This document shows positions 52,451 through 61,333 of a stretch of 64,000 nt of DNA, in pieces. Made by a program: the position numbers and the translations under genes. Below the pieces are notes generated by a model. The model made no database searches. It saw nothing but the letters and a program-made list of their open reading frames with translations, and had not been told where the DNA came from. This stretch comes from Natrialbaceae archaeon AArc-T1-2 (GTDB taxonomy: Archaea > Halobacteriota > Halobacteria > Halobacteriales > Natrialbaceae), in assembly GCF_030273315.1 (NCBI RefSeq), contig NZ_CP127176.1, forward strand, positions 1-64,000, in the 5' to 3' direction. How positions within the stretch are numbered: position 1 is the first letter of the stretch; the number at the start of each line of letters is the position of its first letter.

Positions 52451-53992
52451 TTACGCACCCTCGATCGAGATGGAGACTAAGCCTTCATCCTTGAGGTCAT
52501 GAATGACTCCAAGAACCTCCGTCTGGTCCATCTCTAACTCACCAGAAATCGACTTGATTACATCGCTGTTCGTACCCTTGTTTGCTTCCCCATCTAATAT
52601 GAACTCGAATACACTCGCTTGTGTTGGATCGAGATGGTCTTCAGTAATGATGTCCGTAATCTCGGTGCGGATCGTTCGGCACTCCCGTGCCTGTTGCACG
52701 AGGTCTTCGACAGTCTCTGCTCGGGATACGGCTAGTTCCACTTCATTGAGTGACTGGGCTTTTTCGTTGATCCCGAATATCTCGGCCAGTTCTTTCCCGG
52801 TTTGGATTTCATGTTCAATTCTATTTCTGAGGCCCTTGAGTTCCTGTTCTGCCTTTTCGATCAGCTCGGAGAATCCCTCCTGTGCTTCGTCGTAGTCCTC
52901 TATATCCCCACTGAGTATCCTGTCACGGGTGGTGAGAAGGTCACGATGTTTAGTATCGATTCTCGATAAGGATGTTCGGATAAAATCGAGGGACTCTGTC
53001 GAGTTATCTGGTACTCCAAATCGACGGACAGACTCGGTAGCAACGTCGTTCATCACATCAAAAATAGAGAGGACCTCACGACAACCCGTGACTACATCAT
53101 TAACAGTTTCGGCGGCTCGTAATTTGTTTTCAAGCTCATCTTGCCCGGTGTCGGTTGGAGAACCCACTGACACTTCGGTCAGTAACTCGTATCGTTCGTG
53201 GAGCTTAGATACGACATTCTCGGCGTCTGAGAGAGTCTTCTCTGCTTCAAGGACACGCTCGCGAGCCAGTGTTGTGAACTGCTCGAAGGCATTCGCGTCG
53301 TCGACAATTGATTGGATCCGGTCGAAGAGTAAATCATCAATACGGGTACGAACATCTGACCCCAACGGCTCGGGGAGGTCACTGTTCCAGGGATACGGCC
53401 AACGCCCTGCAATATCTTCCAGATCATCCGCGATATTATCAATCTTATCAACGCTACTTACATCGGCCAGTTCTCCCTTGACCAACCGAGCTACTGAGGT
53501 GTGTACCGTTCCATCAGCATTGATTGACTGCAAGGCGGTTTTTGCAGTATCAATGGCCGAGTTAACTCGATCGACATCTTGTTCGACGACCTCAATCAAC
53601 TCTTCTCTGACATCCTCATCCAGGGGACCTGTCCCAGCGTTAACCAACCAATCTTCGATATCTTCGACCGTTTTTTCAGCCTCGGGATGATGAAGGACAC
53701 TTCGAAAGTCTGCCACAAAGTCCTCAAGATCGTCTTCGAACTCACCTGGTTTGAACGATGCGGAGCCTGCAACGAGATTCTCGAAGAAATCACCTAATGA
53801 GCGATCGAAGGCCTCTCGCACCATCTTCTGCTCTTCTTCGTCGAGATTATTCAGTGTCGACCTTGTTTCTTCGTCCAGCTCGTCGAGGGTGTCTTCAAGA
53901 TCGTCCAATGCAGTCTTCTCGTCGTGGATGTCTTGCTCTACCTCTAGCGCCTCCTCAAGAGTGCTGAGAGAGTCTGGACCAGCATCACTCAT
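52451..53992 (-). CDS. Coiled-coil protein with C-terminal winged helix, 513 aa
   Basis: Third gene of the operon. An acidic, almost wholly helical protein with several heptad-rich segments (for example DEKTALDDLEDTLDELDEET and YDEAQEGFSELIEKAEQELK). The C-terminal ~65 residues (THHLD-type LDPTQASVFEFILDGEANKG, VIKSISGELEMDQTEVLGVI) form a winged helix ending DLKDEGLVSIS, so it probably binds DNA. The start is the ATG at 53992, overlapping the preceding stop by 8 bp. It may act as an SMC/kleisin-like bridge between the ATPase and the nuclease; this is inferred from composition and context. Confidence 0.75.
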   Translation of the reverse strand: MSDAGPDSLSTLEEALEVEQDIHDEKTALDDLEDTLDELDEETRSTLNNLDEEEQKMVREAFDRSLGDFFENLVAGSASFKPGEFEDDLEDFVADFRSVLHHPEAEKTVEDIEDWLVNAGTGPLDEDVREELIEVVEQDVDRVNSAIDTAKTALQSINADGTVHTSVARLVKGELADVSSVDKIDNIADDLEDIAGRWPYPWNSDLPEPLGSDVRTRIDDLLFDRIQSIVDDANAFEQFTTLARERVLEAEKTLSDAENVVSKLHERYELLTEVSVGSPTDTGQDELENKLRAAETVNDVVTGCREVLSIFDVMNDVATESVRRFGVPDNSTESLDFIRTSLSRIDTKHRDLLTTRDRILSGDIEDYDEAQEGFSELIEKAEQELKGLRNRIEHEIQTGKELAEIFGINEKAQSLNEVELAVSRAETVEDLVQQARECRTIRTEITDIITEDHLDPTQASVFEFILDGEANKGTNSDVIKSISGELEMDQTEVLGVIHDLKDEGLVSISIEGA

Positions 53993-55640
53993 TGTTGACC
54001 TCCATGTGTTCATTCAGGGACTGAAGCTGGGTTCGCCTGCTTTCACGTTCCGTTTCGAGTTCGTCAATTTCACCAGCGAGCCGTTCCAGCTGATCAACAA
54101 CTTGGAATACCTCATCAATGTCTTGACGTGCATCCGTTAACATTTCATCCCACTCTTCCTGAATATCGCGGATATTATCTGCTCCATTCGAGAAATCAAG
54201 GCCAGGGAGTTCTGATTTCACATCTTCGAGAACTGTTTCACACCTTTCCTCGACTGTATCTTTTACAGCATCTTTTGGTGGGAGATCGACATTCACCGAA
54301 CTGGCCTCGATCGTCGCATATGCAGAGTTAATGTCGTCTATCTTTGTTTTTGTCCGGTCGGCGAGACTCTGGAGACGATTCGTGTGTTCGCCGAGGTCTG
54401 TTTCTCGGGATTCGAGTTCTTGACGCCGGTCGTCGATATTCTCCTGAAGAGTTGAGTACAGACTAGAACGTCCCTCACGATCGTATCCAAGCACGAATTT
54501 TGCAGTGGGTTGTGAAACCCGATCAGCGACCCGACAGAACTCTCGAAGATCACCGACGACACTAGAGTCGTGTTGTACTTTCCCACTGGGATACACCGAG
54601 CTATGATCTTCAATACGGTCGTATACTGCATCGAGCTGATCAATCGTCTCATCAAGAGATTCTTTTGCTTTCTCGTACTCGATATTGATTTTATTCTCTT
54701 CGTCTTGAATAACCTGGATCGCATCGACCATCCGAACTAGTAAGTCTGCGAGATCAGATCCCGTACCGTCGTATTGATTCGAGAGAACTCGAAGGAGGCC
54801 TGGCTCTTGCATGTACGTCGTTGCCAAATCTGCGCGAGGCGAAAGCCGGTTGAGTTTCGTTCGGAGATTTAGCGTATCGGCCTCCTCTGCCTTTTGAATC
54901 GCCGTGGTGAATTCCGAACGAAAGTCGTTCTGCCGCTGATCGTATCCATATTCAATGATACGCGTGTAACCACCACCACCCCCCGAAATTGGGCCCAGGT
55001 ATTTTTTAGAGTCTAGACCTCGATCACGCGCTGTCTCAAAGAACCTAAGACACCTATCTCGTTCTTCGGAAGCGGCACGTGCTAACAGGAGATAATCGAC
55101 ACGGGCGTTCTGGGAGGCTGTCAACCGATTCTCGAACATATCGAATAGCTCTGTAGAGCTTTGATCTCCCAAGGTGACGGGAAAGAGCGTTTTGAGATTC
55201 TTCTGGAACTCGTCCGTCTGCTGTTCAATCCTCGTTGCGAAGTACTCGTTGAGCTTTTCGATGTAGTAATCAATTTTCCGAACGCCCTCGTCGGCGATGT
55301 CGTCTCGACTGATCGTCTCCGGGATGGGAGCAGTCTGATCAAGTTCTAGTAGATTGTACAGAAGGCTGGTCGCAAAGGTGTCCAACCGTCGTTCGTCAAG
55401 TGTTGTGACTTGGAGTTGATCAAGTTCGGCGGCTACTTGAATACGTTCGTCGCTGCTGGAAATGAATTCTTGGGTAGCAGTCTCGACATCCCGGATGTCG
55501 TCATCGTTCCCAAGGAGTACGATCGTGAATATACAATTCGGCTCAAGCGCGTCCTTGGCAACTTCATCCTGTAAAAATGGCTGAACTAGGGGTTCAAGCG
55601 CCGACTCTTCGGCCGGAAGGGGATAGAGTGAAGTGTTCAT
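53985..55640 (-). CDS. Coiled-coil protein of ATPase operon, 551 aa
   Basis: Second gene of the operon. The N-terminal ~130 residues may be globular (CIFTIVLLGNDDDIRDVETA, LDTFATSLLYNLLELDQ). The remainder is long helices with strong coiled-coil character, including DDRRQELESRETDLGEHTNR and ELETERESRRTQLQSLNEHM at the end. A short Gly-rich loop (ISGGGGGYTRII) lies near residue 215. No catalytic motif is seen. Its ATG overlaps the ATPase stop (ATGA) and its stop overlaps the next ATG by 8 bp, so all products are made together. It is a likely structural partner of the ATPase. Confidence 0.75.
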   Translation of the reverse strand: MNTSLYPLPAEESALEPLVQPFLQDEVAKDALEPNCIFTIVLLGNDDDIRDVETATQEFISSSDERIQVAAELDQLQVTTLDERRLDTFATSLLYNLLELDQTAPIPETISRDDIADEGVRKIDYYIEKLNEYFATRIEQQTDEFQKNLKTLFPVTLGDQSSTELFDMFENRLTASQNARVDYLLLARAASEERDRCLRFFETARDRGLDSKKYLGPISGGGGGYTRIIEYGYDQRQNDFRSEFTTAIQKAEEADTLNLRTKLNRLSPRADLATTYMQEPGLLRVLSNQYDGTGSDLADLLVRMVDAIQVIQDEENKINIEYEKAKESLDETIDQLDAVYDRIEDHSSVYPSGKVQHDSSVVGDLREFCRVADRVSQPTAKFVLGYDREGRSSLYSTLQENIDDRRQELESRETDLGEHTNRLQSLADRTKTKIDDINSAYATIEASSVNVDLPPKDAVKDTVEERCETVLEDVKSELPGLDFSNGADNIRDIQEEWDEMLTDARQDIDEVFQVVDQLERLAGEIDELETERESRRTQLQSLNEHMEVNNE

Positions 55641-57301
55641 CGGGGGTCCTCCTGAATAGTGTCACCGAATTCTTGCAACCGATCTGATGCAGCCTGCATA
55701 TTCTCCAGCATCGTAACTAGCTCCTGATACTGGTCGTCCGTGTTCGTTTCGTGTCCTGCAAAACTCAATCGTGGATTCGTAATGAGACTTGGGAATGCTA
55801 GACTCGGCGTCTTCAGGCCAATCGATACGTAAGAATCCATCGTGGAGGATTCGCTTGTCGAAAAGAGGTCGAAGAAGTCAGCGAAGTCTTGATATATATC
55901 TTGTGCACTCATTTGATCAAGACTCTGCGTGACATCATAGAGGAACTCGATAGTCTCCTCTTCCCCGTTACCTAATTCTTCAAGAGCAATATCGTGCATC
56001 CGGCGAACGAGCGGACGAAGGATCATATCCACAGCCCTATCTCCTTGTGCTGGGGCTGGACTCATGTTCTGCCCGAAGACCATTTCTCCGTCTTCGTCAG
56101 CGATACTTTGGAGTACCCGCTCTCCAAATTGTGAGAGCTGCGAATCAGATACTCCAGAGTGATACGCATCAAGGTTCGTTAACCCCTGTTCAATTGTCTT
56201 GTATACCTCTCCGACAGGTGTTAGATGTGCGTCACAAAGCGCGAAATCGGTAGCTTCTGACTGGAGTGCGGACTGGAAGGCCGCTGGTTCATCAAATTCG
56301 CTAAGTTGATGTGGTGAAGGTGTGGTGAGGAGGGCCGCGATACGGTCGCGTGATTTGTTGCTGAGGTCGTCGAGATATGAGTCCAGACTCTCTCTGTCCA
56401 AGACTTCAACACGGGAAATTTGTTGTGTTGCAATATCGAAAAGACGGTTGTAGTTGCCTTCAACATCGTCTCCGAGGTTGGCTTTTGCATCGAGAGCCGA
56501 TTGTAGCCAGCCAGGGCGTCCTCGTGAGTGCCACCAAGCGTAGTTTTCGGTCCCGGCAGACAAGTCACGTTCGAGGATTTGGTGAACTTGTCTCGGACGG
56601 ATAATCGGCAGATTGATGCTCTGGACTCGCCGCGCTTCTGCTTCACCAAGCTCGTGAGCGCTGGCGTAGCCAAACGCGCCGATCATGTATACTCGGGAAG
56701 TCCCTTTATCAATTTCGTCGACGACCTCTCGGAGAGGTCCCGTCGTTCCTTCCGTGTGTTCATCAAGCCGTTTGTATCCCTCTTCCATCTCGTCAACAAG
56801 AACAACGAGTTCGTTTTCCTTCGACGCAATCTGTTCAGGGTCCTCCACTCCAAGTGCCGAGAAATACTCGTCGGGAGTGGGTCGTTGGCGGGCTCTCGGT
56901 AGGTAGTCGTCGGTATCGAAGGGCTTGTTCTGTTCGATCTTGTTGCATATCTCTCGGAGCCTCTCGATACAGATGTCCTCAAAGTATCCATGGAGGTTCG
57001 ATTGATGGATGACATCGTGTCCGTCGGCTTCGGCTCGTTGGATAAGTTCGTCAATAAGATCACTAAGATCAAGATAGATAGCTGGCTTGGCCTGGTCTTG
57101 CCAAGCATATCTGAATCCGTGTAGGAGCAGCAAGCTCTTGCCTGCCCCAATAGCTCCCACGGCGTATGTGGCCTCAACTGGGTCGGGGAACTGTTTGATG
57201 TTAGCTTCAATCGTTTCTCGGCACAGTCTGTGTCTCTTAGTTAGGTCTTTCCACTCGACATTGAGCGTAGCTGTACGTTTTATCCCTCTACTTTTGCTCA
57301 T
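55637..57301 (-). CDS. P-loop ATPase heading a four-gene operon, 554 aa
   Basis: ORC/STAND-like AAA ATPase. Walker A AVGAIGAGKSLLLL is near residue 45-58 and Walker B ELVVLVDEMEEGYKRL near 165-180. SRVYMIGAFGYASAHE may carry sensor 1. The following ~350 residues are helical, with no known domain. The start is the ATG at 57301 because TTTATAATA lies about 26 bases upstream; a TTG two codons earlier is possible. It heads a unit of ATPase, two coiled-coil proteins and a small nuclease-like protein, all overlapping. The plan recalls ATPase/coiled-coil/nuclease defence systems such as Wadjet or Lamassu without matching either. Confidence 0.82.
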   Translation of the reverse strand: MSKSRGIKRTATLNVEWKDLTKRHRLCRETIEANIKQFPDPVEATYAVGAIGAGKSLLLLHGFRYAWQDQAKPAIYLDLSDLIDELIQRAEADGHDVIHQSNLHGYFEDICIERLREICNKIEQNKPFDTDDYLPRARQRPTPDEYFSALGVEDPEQIASKENELVVLVDEMEEGYKRLDEHTEGTTGPLREVVDEIDKGTSRVYMIGAFGYASAHELGEAEARRVQSINLPIIRPRQVHQILERDLSAGTENYAWWHSRGRPGWLQSALDAKANLGDDVEGNYNRLFDIATQQISRVEVLDRESLDSYLDDLSNKSRDRIAALLTTPSPHQLSEFDEPAAFQSALQSEATDFALCDAHLTPVGEVYKTIEQGLTNLDAYHSGVSDSQLSQFGERVLQSIADEDGEMVFGQNMSPAPAQGDRAVDMILRPLVRRMHDIALEELGNGEEETIEFLYDVTQSLDQMSAQDIYQDFADFFDLFSTSESSTMDSYVSIGLKTPSLAFPSLITNPRLSFAGHETNTDDQYQELVTMLENMQAASDRLQEFGDTIQEDPR

Positions 57302-57320
57302 GCGCAATCATGTTGACAGC

Positions 57321-57332
57321 CTATTATAAACG
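57321..57332 (-). promoter_or_regulatory. TATA-like promoter of the ATPase operon
   Basis: The minus strand reads CGTTTATAATAG about 20-31 bases before the ATG at 57301, the position of an archaeal TATA box for a leaderless transcript. Confidence 0.6.
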
Positions 57333-57768
57333 TACTTGATAGCATGCGGACAATATAGCGCGACCAGATAATCCAAAATACCGCTGCTGGTGCAAAGTGC
57401 TCTCCTTTGATCGGTAATCGCACTTCATCACAGAGACTTGACCATCCGAATTCGGTACTCGGGGCATATGGTTATTGTAGAAGACGTGTGTAACCCCATC
57501 GTCAGTCGTCCAGCAATTGGGTGTTTGGTACATATAGTGGAAATTTCACCACATAGACAATAAACTCGATTTTAAAGGAAGACCCGTAACGCCGCTACTG
57601 TAGCAATCTATAGGTGTCTCCTTGGTCCACTATGGGTGGCTCTGCCGACTTCTGGGCAGCAAAACAAGGCAGATACGGAGATGCCTCTCGCCGAAGTTCT
57701 ACATCAGTCTTAACCAACAATCTCCGGGAATATACAAGGTTGGTTAATATATTGCTCTGCCGGATATT
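57333..57768. other. Intergenic region holding palindrome copy 5
   Basis: About 435 bp. A 69-codon minus-strand frame (57324-57533) has no recognisable motif and overlaps the promoter of the ATPase operon, so I do not call it. The only clear element is the palindrome at 57710-57747. Confidence 0.5.
57710..57747. repeat. Dispersed palindrome, copy 5
   Basis: TTAACCAACA at 57710-57719 and GGTTGGTTAA at 57738-57747 (one mismatch), with an 18-bp spacer, the shortest of the set. It lies 22 bp past the end of the minus-strand gene at 57769 and about 400 bp upstream of the ATPase operon. Confidence 0.8.
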
Positions 57769-58653
57769 CTACTGGGGATTCGGTCCGTGACGCGGCGACT
57801 GACACACCTCGCAATTCCACATCGGCTGACCAGACCACTCGTCATCTGGGAGAGACTCGAATTCCTGGAACTGATGCTCAGTCTTTCGACCACACTTGCG
57901 ACATTCAAGACGTGTTCTCGAGGGAACGCTGGGTCGACAATCCTCTGAATGCTCGTCGGTGACGGCGCGCTGGAGTGCAACGGCTGGCACCAACCAGACG
58001 TCGTTTTCGGCACTCTCCAGTAGGGCTGTAAGTCGATCTTCGTTGCGAACGTCGTACCCTCCCTCATCGTAGAGAAACGTTGAGTGCGCCCCCTCACTCC
58101 ATGACTGCGTCGACTCTGTCTGTCCCGTCCGCTCACGAGCGGCGGTGAGTAGCTGTTCACCGCTTTCGGAGGTGACTCGAACTGCTTCGGGCAGCGAGGG
58201 CCACTTGTCGGTCAGTTGTGCAGCGGGCTCTGTATCGAGGTCATAGATCAGTTGGCAGTTGTCGACCGCTGGGTCCCTGTCAGCCTTCGTGAGGAGCGTG
58301 GCCGCAGCAGCACCCTTCGCGACGGCGGTGTAGAACGTCGACGCCTCGACGAGCAGATGGACGACATGGAGTAATGTCCACTCAGTATCGGGGGTGCGAC
58401 TCTCGTCACTAGTTCCATCGAGATGGTTTGAGAGGCAGAACCGACACTTGGTACGGTTCGCAGGAATCGAAGCACCACACGAGGAACACTCGCTCCGTGT
58501 CGATCTCGTTCGATCTGGATACGATTCCAGCCCCTCTCTTCGTTGTCTCCCTGCTCGCCCAGCGTTACCCCGTCCAGTAAGCTGGTCGTCGGGAACGTGG
58601 TTCGCTTCGCCAAGGGGTCGTAGTTCCTCAAAATCAGATTGACGTCCATTCAT
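57769..58653 (-). CDS. Zinc-ribbon protein with LVEAST/FLYDE domain, 294 aa
   Basis: Three-part protein. A disordered N-terminus leads to a zinc ribbon (CSSCGASI and CRFCLSNHL, near residues 56-80). A central alpha/beta domain (about 90-235) shares LLVEASTFYTAVAKG and STFLYDEGGYDVRNEDRL with the 161-aa protein at 51234. A second zinc ribbon closes it (CRKCGRKTEHQF and CEVCQSP). The start is the ATG at 58653 (MNGRQSDF); one six codons earlier is possible. The function is unknown; zinc ribbons at both ends suggest nucleic-acid or protein contacts. It is on the same strand as the TFB gene just upstream. Confidence 0.75.
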   Translation of the reverse strand: MNGRQSDFEELRPLGEANHVPDDQLTGRGNAGRAGRQRREGLESYPDRTRSTRSECSSCGASIPANRTKCRFCLSNHLDGTSDESRTPDTEWTLLHVVHLLVEASTFYTAVAKGAAAATLLTKADRDPAVDNCQLIYDLDTEPAAQLTDKWPSLPEAVRVTSESGEQLLTAARERTGQTESTQSWSEGAHSTFLYDEGGYDVRNEDRLTALLESAENDVWLVPAVALQRAVTDEHSEDCRPSVPSRTRLECRKCGRKTEHQFQEFESLPDDEWSGQPMWNCEVCQSPRHGPNPQ

Positions 58654-58747
58654 AGAGTCGTCTGGCAGCACCTTCCCTCGTCTCTGTATTTAAATCTCAG
58701 CCACCAACGTCGAATTGGAATCGACAGAAAACTCGCAGATGGCGTCC

Positions 58748-59674
58748 TCAGAGCGCCAATTCGTTCAGCGTGTCTCGATGCGACCGGATGGTCGTTGCAG
58801 TGACGCTCGCCACCTGCGCGACTTCCGCCTGCGTCAGCCATCGTCCCTCTTCGCGACCCGCCTTGTACAGACAGGCAGCTGCGAATCCTGACGGGTTGAC
58901 ACCCGATGCGGCTCCTGATGATTCCGACTGTTCAGCCAACCTCCGAGCTCGCTGTCGGATGTTCGCTGGAATATTGAGTTCCGACCCGAGACGGGGGATG
59001 AATTCGCTCGGTCGAACAGGCTGGGTCGGTAGTCCGAGTTTAGTATTCAGCGTCTTGTACGCATTCGCGACTTTCGAGTGGTCGACGCGTGCTGCGTCGA
59101 CGACGTCGTCAAGTAACCGCGAGTGACCGTTACAGCGACAGGCTCCGTAGATGCTTGCTGCCGCTATCGCCTCGATTGATCGGCCTCGAAGCAGATCTTC
59201 GGTTTGAGCGCTCCGGAACAGTTGACACGCCTGATCACGGACCGAATCTGAGAGCTCGAGGACGCTCGCGATTCTTCGAACTTCACCCAGGCCGTGTGCG
59301 AGGTTTCGCTCGGCTTTCGACTGGAACCGACCACGAGTCTGTTCACGCCGCATTCGGGATAGCCGCTGGCGCTTTCGTCCGGAGAGTTCGTTCCCGTTCG
59401 CATCTTTCCAGCGACCGATCTCGGTCGACAGCCCTCGGTCATGACGTGCCGCAGTCAGTGGAGCACCCGTCCGCTTTCGCTGGTCCTGATCGTGAGTTCT
59501 CCATTCAGGACCGTGGTCGATTCGTTGTTCGTCAATAACGAGTCCACAGTCTTCACAGATAGTTTCGACCGAGTTAGTAGTGACCCGGCCATCGCACTCC
59601 GGACATGGGTTCGTGCTGGAGTTTGTCTGGACATCCTCGTCGAAGCTTGTTTCGTAGATATCTCTCGTCGCCAT
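58748..59674 (-). CDS. tfb: Transcription initiation factor B (TFB), 308 aa
   Basis: Archaeal TFIIB homologue that recruits RNA polymerase to TBP-bound promoters. The N-terminal zinc ribbon has CPECDGRVTTNS and CEDCGLVID (residues about 23-45), followed by the B-finger region EWRTHDQDQRKRTGAPLTAA. Two cyclin-like repeats follow (about 115-205, RSIEAIAAASIYGACRCN; and 215-305, NPSGFAAACLYKAGREEG). The C-terminal HTH (LTQAEVAQVASVTATTIRSH) contacts the BRE. Haloarchaea carry several TFB paralogues, and plasmid-borne copies often steer subsets of genes. All expected parts are present. Confidence 0.95.
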   Translation of the reverse strand: MATRDIYETSFDEDVQTNSSTNPCPECDGRVTTNSVETICEDCGLVIDEQRIDHGPEWRTHDQDQRKRTGAPLTAARHDRGLSTEIGRWKDANGNELSGRKRQRLSRMRREQTRGRFQSKAERNLAHGLGEVRRIASVLELSDSVRDQACQLFRSAQTEDLLRGRSIEAIAAASIYGACRCNGHSRLLDDVVDAARVDHSKVANAYKTLNTKLGLPTQPVRPSEFIPRLGSELNIPANIRQRARRLAEQSESSGAASGVNPSGFAAACLYKAGREEGRWLTQAEVAQVASVTATTIRSHRDTLNELAL

Positions 59675-59849
59675 GTTTTCTCACTAATTTTCGAGATTCG
59701 CCGATACGGCGAACCCCTCACCCATGAAGGGTCAATAAACGCTATCGAGTGCGTACTTCGGTTCAGCTGGATTAGAGAAGAGGAGAAACGGTGAACAGTT
59801 TACGGTCTACTGGAAAGAATTATTGCGTGCGTGTGACTCGTTGGAACCT

Positions 59850-60767
59850 ATGGTTACAGGCCTCTACGCATCACTGGCTGCTTCCGCCAGTGTTTTTATC
59901 GGCATTCTCACTGCAATCCTGGCCTCTAGGGTCTCAAATCTCAAGTCCGAACGGAATCAGATAGAGCATCGTATCGAAACAATCGACGCACGACTTGAGA
60001 GCCTCGATGAGCAAAGAGCGGAATTAGAAGAACACATCGAGGAAATTCTGGAGTTATGGGAGCACGAAGATGAATTGGAATATGCGAGAAAACGGGTAAA
60101 CGAATTTATTGAAACATATGTTGGCGATGAGTTTACTGCTAACCCTGAATCGTTGACGCTCGAAGACATTGCCGATGCATACGCTGACTTTGCTGACAAA
60201 CCAGAAATTGACATCGAGACAGACGAGTACGTCCTGGACGAATTAGAAGAGAGGTCTGACGATATTAAACAGGAACTCGGTGGGCGGAAAAGTCCGATGA
60301 CAGCTGAGGCAGATATTGTTCCTGACGCAGATGCGGCTGCCACCCATCGGCAAACCGAGGCCCAACAGAGAATTCACCAACGGGAAGAATACAACCGCTA
60401 TCAGCATCGATGGCACCAAACTAAAACCGAACTCCAATCCCTTCAGACGGAGCGAGATAGACTGAATAGTCGATACTCTTCTCTAGACTCTTCACCTATC
60501 GTCAGTACACTCTGGATTGGCGTAGGTACAATAATCCTTTCTGTCGTTTCCCCCTCGGTGGCCTACCTTCTCCGCGAAATTGGAGTCACATTAATCGAGC
60601 TCCGGCCCTGGGTGGAACCGACGTTGATATTCAGTTTGTGGGTTATCGGACTAGCGTTGATATTTTACCACCTTTACGCAGAATTGAATGAGGAGCCGGA
60701 CGAGCTACCTAACGACCCTGACGTAGACGTAGATGGATTGCATATGCACGATGTCCAATCGGTGTAG
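59850..60767 (+). CDS. Membrane-anchored coiled-coil protein, 305 aa
   Basis: One N-terminal membrane segment (about residues 4-26, LYASLAASASVFIGILTAIL) is followed by a long coiled coil (SNLKSERNQIEHRIETIDAR to ELEEHIEEILELWEHEDELE) and a charged middle region. A second coiled coil (YQHRWHQTKTELQSLQTERD) follows. Two C-terminal membrane segments (STLWIGVGTIILSVVSPSVA, and TLIFSLWVIGLALIFYHLYA) precede a short acidic tail. The start is the ATG at 59850 (MVTGLY); an upstream frame extension lacks support. No enzymatic motif is seen. It could be a membrane sensor or effector; it stands alone between TFB and a convergent operon. Confidence 0.72.
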   Translation: MVTGLYASLAASASVFIGILTAILASRVSNLKSERNQIEHRIETIDARLESLDEQRAELEEHIEEILELWEHEDELEYARKRVNEFIETYVGDEFTANPESLTLEDIADAYADFADKPEIDIETDEYVLDELEERSDDIKQELGGRKSPMTAEADIVPDADAAATHRQTEAQQRIHQREEYNRYQHRWHQTKTELQSLQTERDRLNSRYSSLDSSPIVSTLWIGVGTIILSVVSPSVAYLLREIGVTLIELRPWVEPTLIFSLWVIGLALIFYHLYAELNEEPDELPNDPDVDVDGLHMHDVQSV

Positions 60768-60772
60768 AACAC

Positions 60773-61333
60773 TTACTGCCCTTGATTTGTTCTTTGGAGG
60801 TGTGCCTGATAGTACGCTTTTTCGACCGTTCTGAGGTCGAGTCCACTTAGATTCCGTTTACGCAGCTCGCTGAGGAGATCCTCGTAGTTTGAGAGTGTGA
60901 CTTGCGTATCCTCAAGACCCAAAATAACCTCGTTGATATAGCGGTCCCCGACAGCGTAGTCAACGGGATTGTTGAACGCCATGAGCACCGTCGCAGTCGC
61001 GTACCCTACACCAGGAATCGCGTAGAGTGTCTTCATTTGCTGCCGTGTATCGTCCAGCATGAACGCGGCTTCAGTGATGAGTTCAACGTACTCGGGCGGA
61101 ACAGATTCGAGTTTGCTCTTGTATCGCTCAAACCGACCGCCTTGACCCTCAAGCTTCCACTCCATTGCGTCGGCCACATCGCTGGTAGTGAGATGATCTT
61201 GCTTCGTGAGGAGATTTGTGAGTCGGTTTTCGACGGAAGGGTGGGTCTCGGGGTACTCCTCGTGGTGATACTCATCGAACGCTTCCGCAAGTTGTTCGAT
61301 CTCGTCGGGGGTTAGCCTCGACATCCGCCTCAT
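60773..61333 (-). CDS. Helix-hairpin-helix (glycosylase-fold-like) protein, 186 aa
   Basis: The central motif MKTLYAIPGVGYATATVLMA followed by NPVDYAVGDRYINEVI is a helix-hairpin-helix with a following Asp, as in HhH-GPD DNA glycosylases and related DNA-binding proteins, although the family is not certain. The rest is helical. Its ATG (61333) overlaps the stop of the upstream gene (ATGA), so it is coupled to the 128-aa gene. It ends 6 bp from the convergent membrane-protein gene. A base-excision or DNA-binding role is plausible. Confidence 0.72.
   Translation of the reverse strand: MRRMSRLTPDEIEQLAEAFDEYHHEEYPETHPSVENRLTNLLTKQDHLTTSDVADAMEWKLEGQGGRFERYKSKLESVPPEYVELITEAAFMLDDTRQQMKTLYAIPGVGYATATVLMAFNNPVDYAVGDRYINEVILGLEDTQVTLSNYEDLLSELRKRNLSGLDLRTVEKAYYQAHLQRTNQGQ

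Noticed and set aside
53636-53650. TTAACCAACCA as a sixth palindrome copy
   Set aside because: It lies inside the coiled-coil gene and has no matching inverted arm at 18-22 bp, so it is a chance half-site.
52030-57301. Wadjet (JetABCD) operon
   Set aside because: The ATPase is a 554-aa protein with a single compact P-loop and no SMC-type split ATPase with long coiled coil, and no JetD-like topoisomerase domain is seen.
57324-57533. Minus-strand 69-codon frame upstream of the ATPase operon
   Set aside because: It overlaps the TATA-like promoter of the operon, shows no acidic bias and has no motif.
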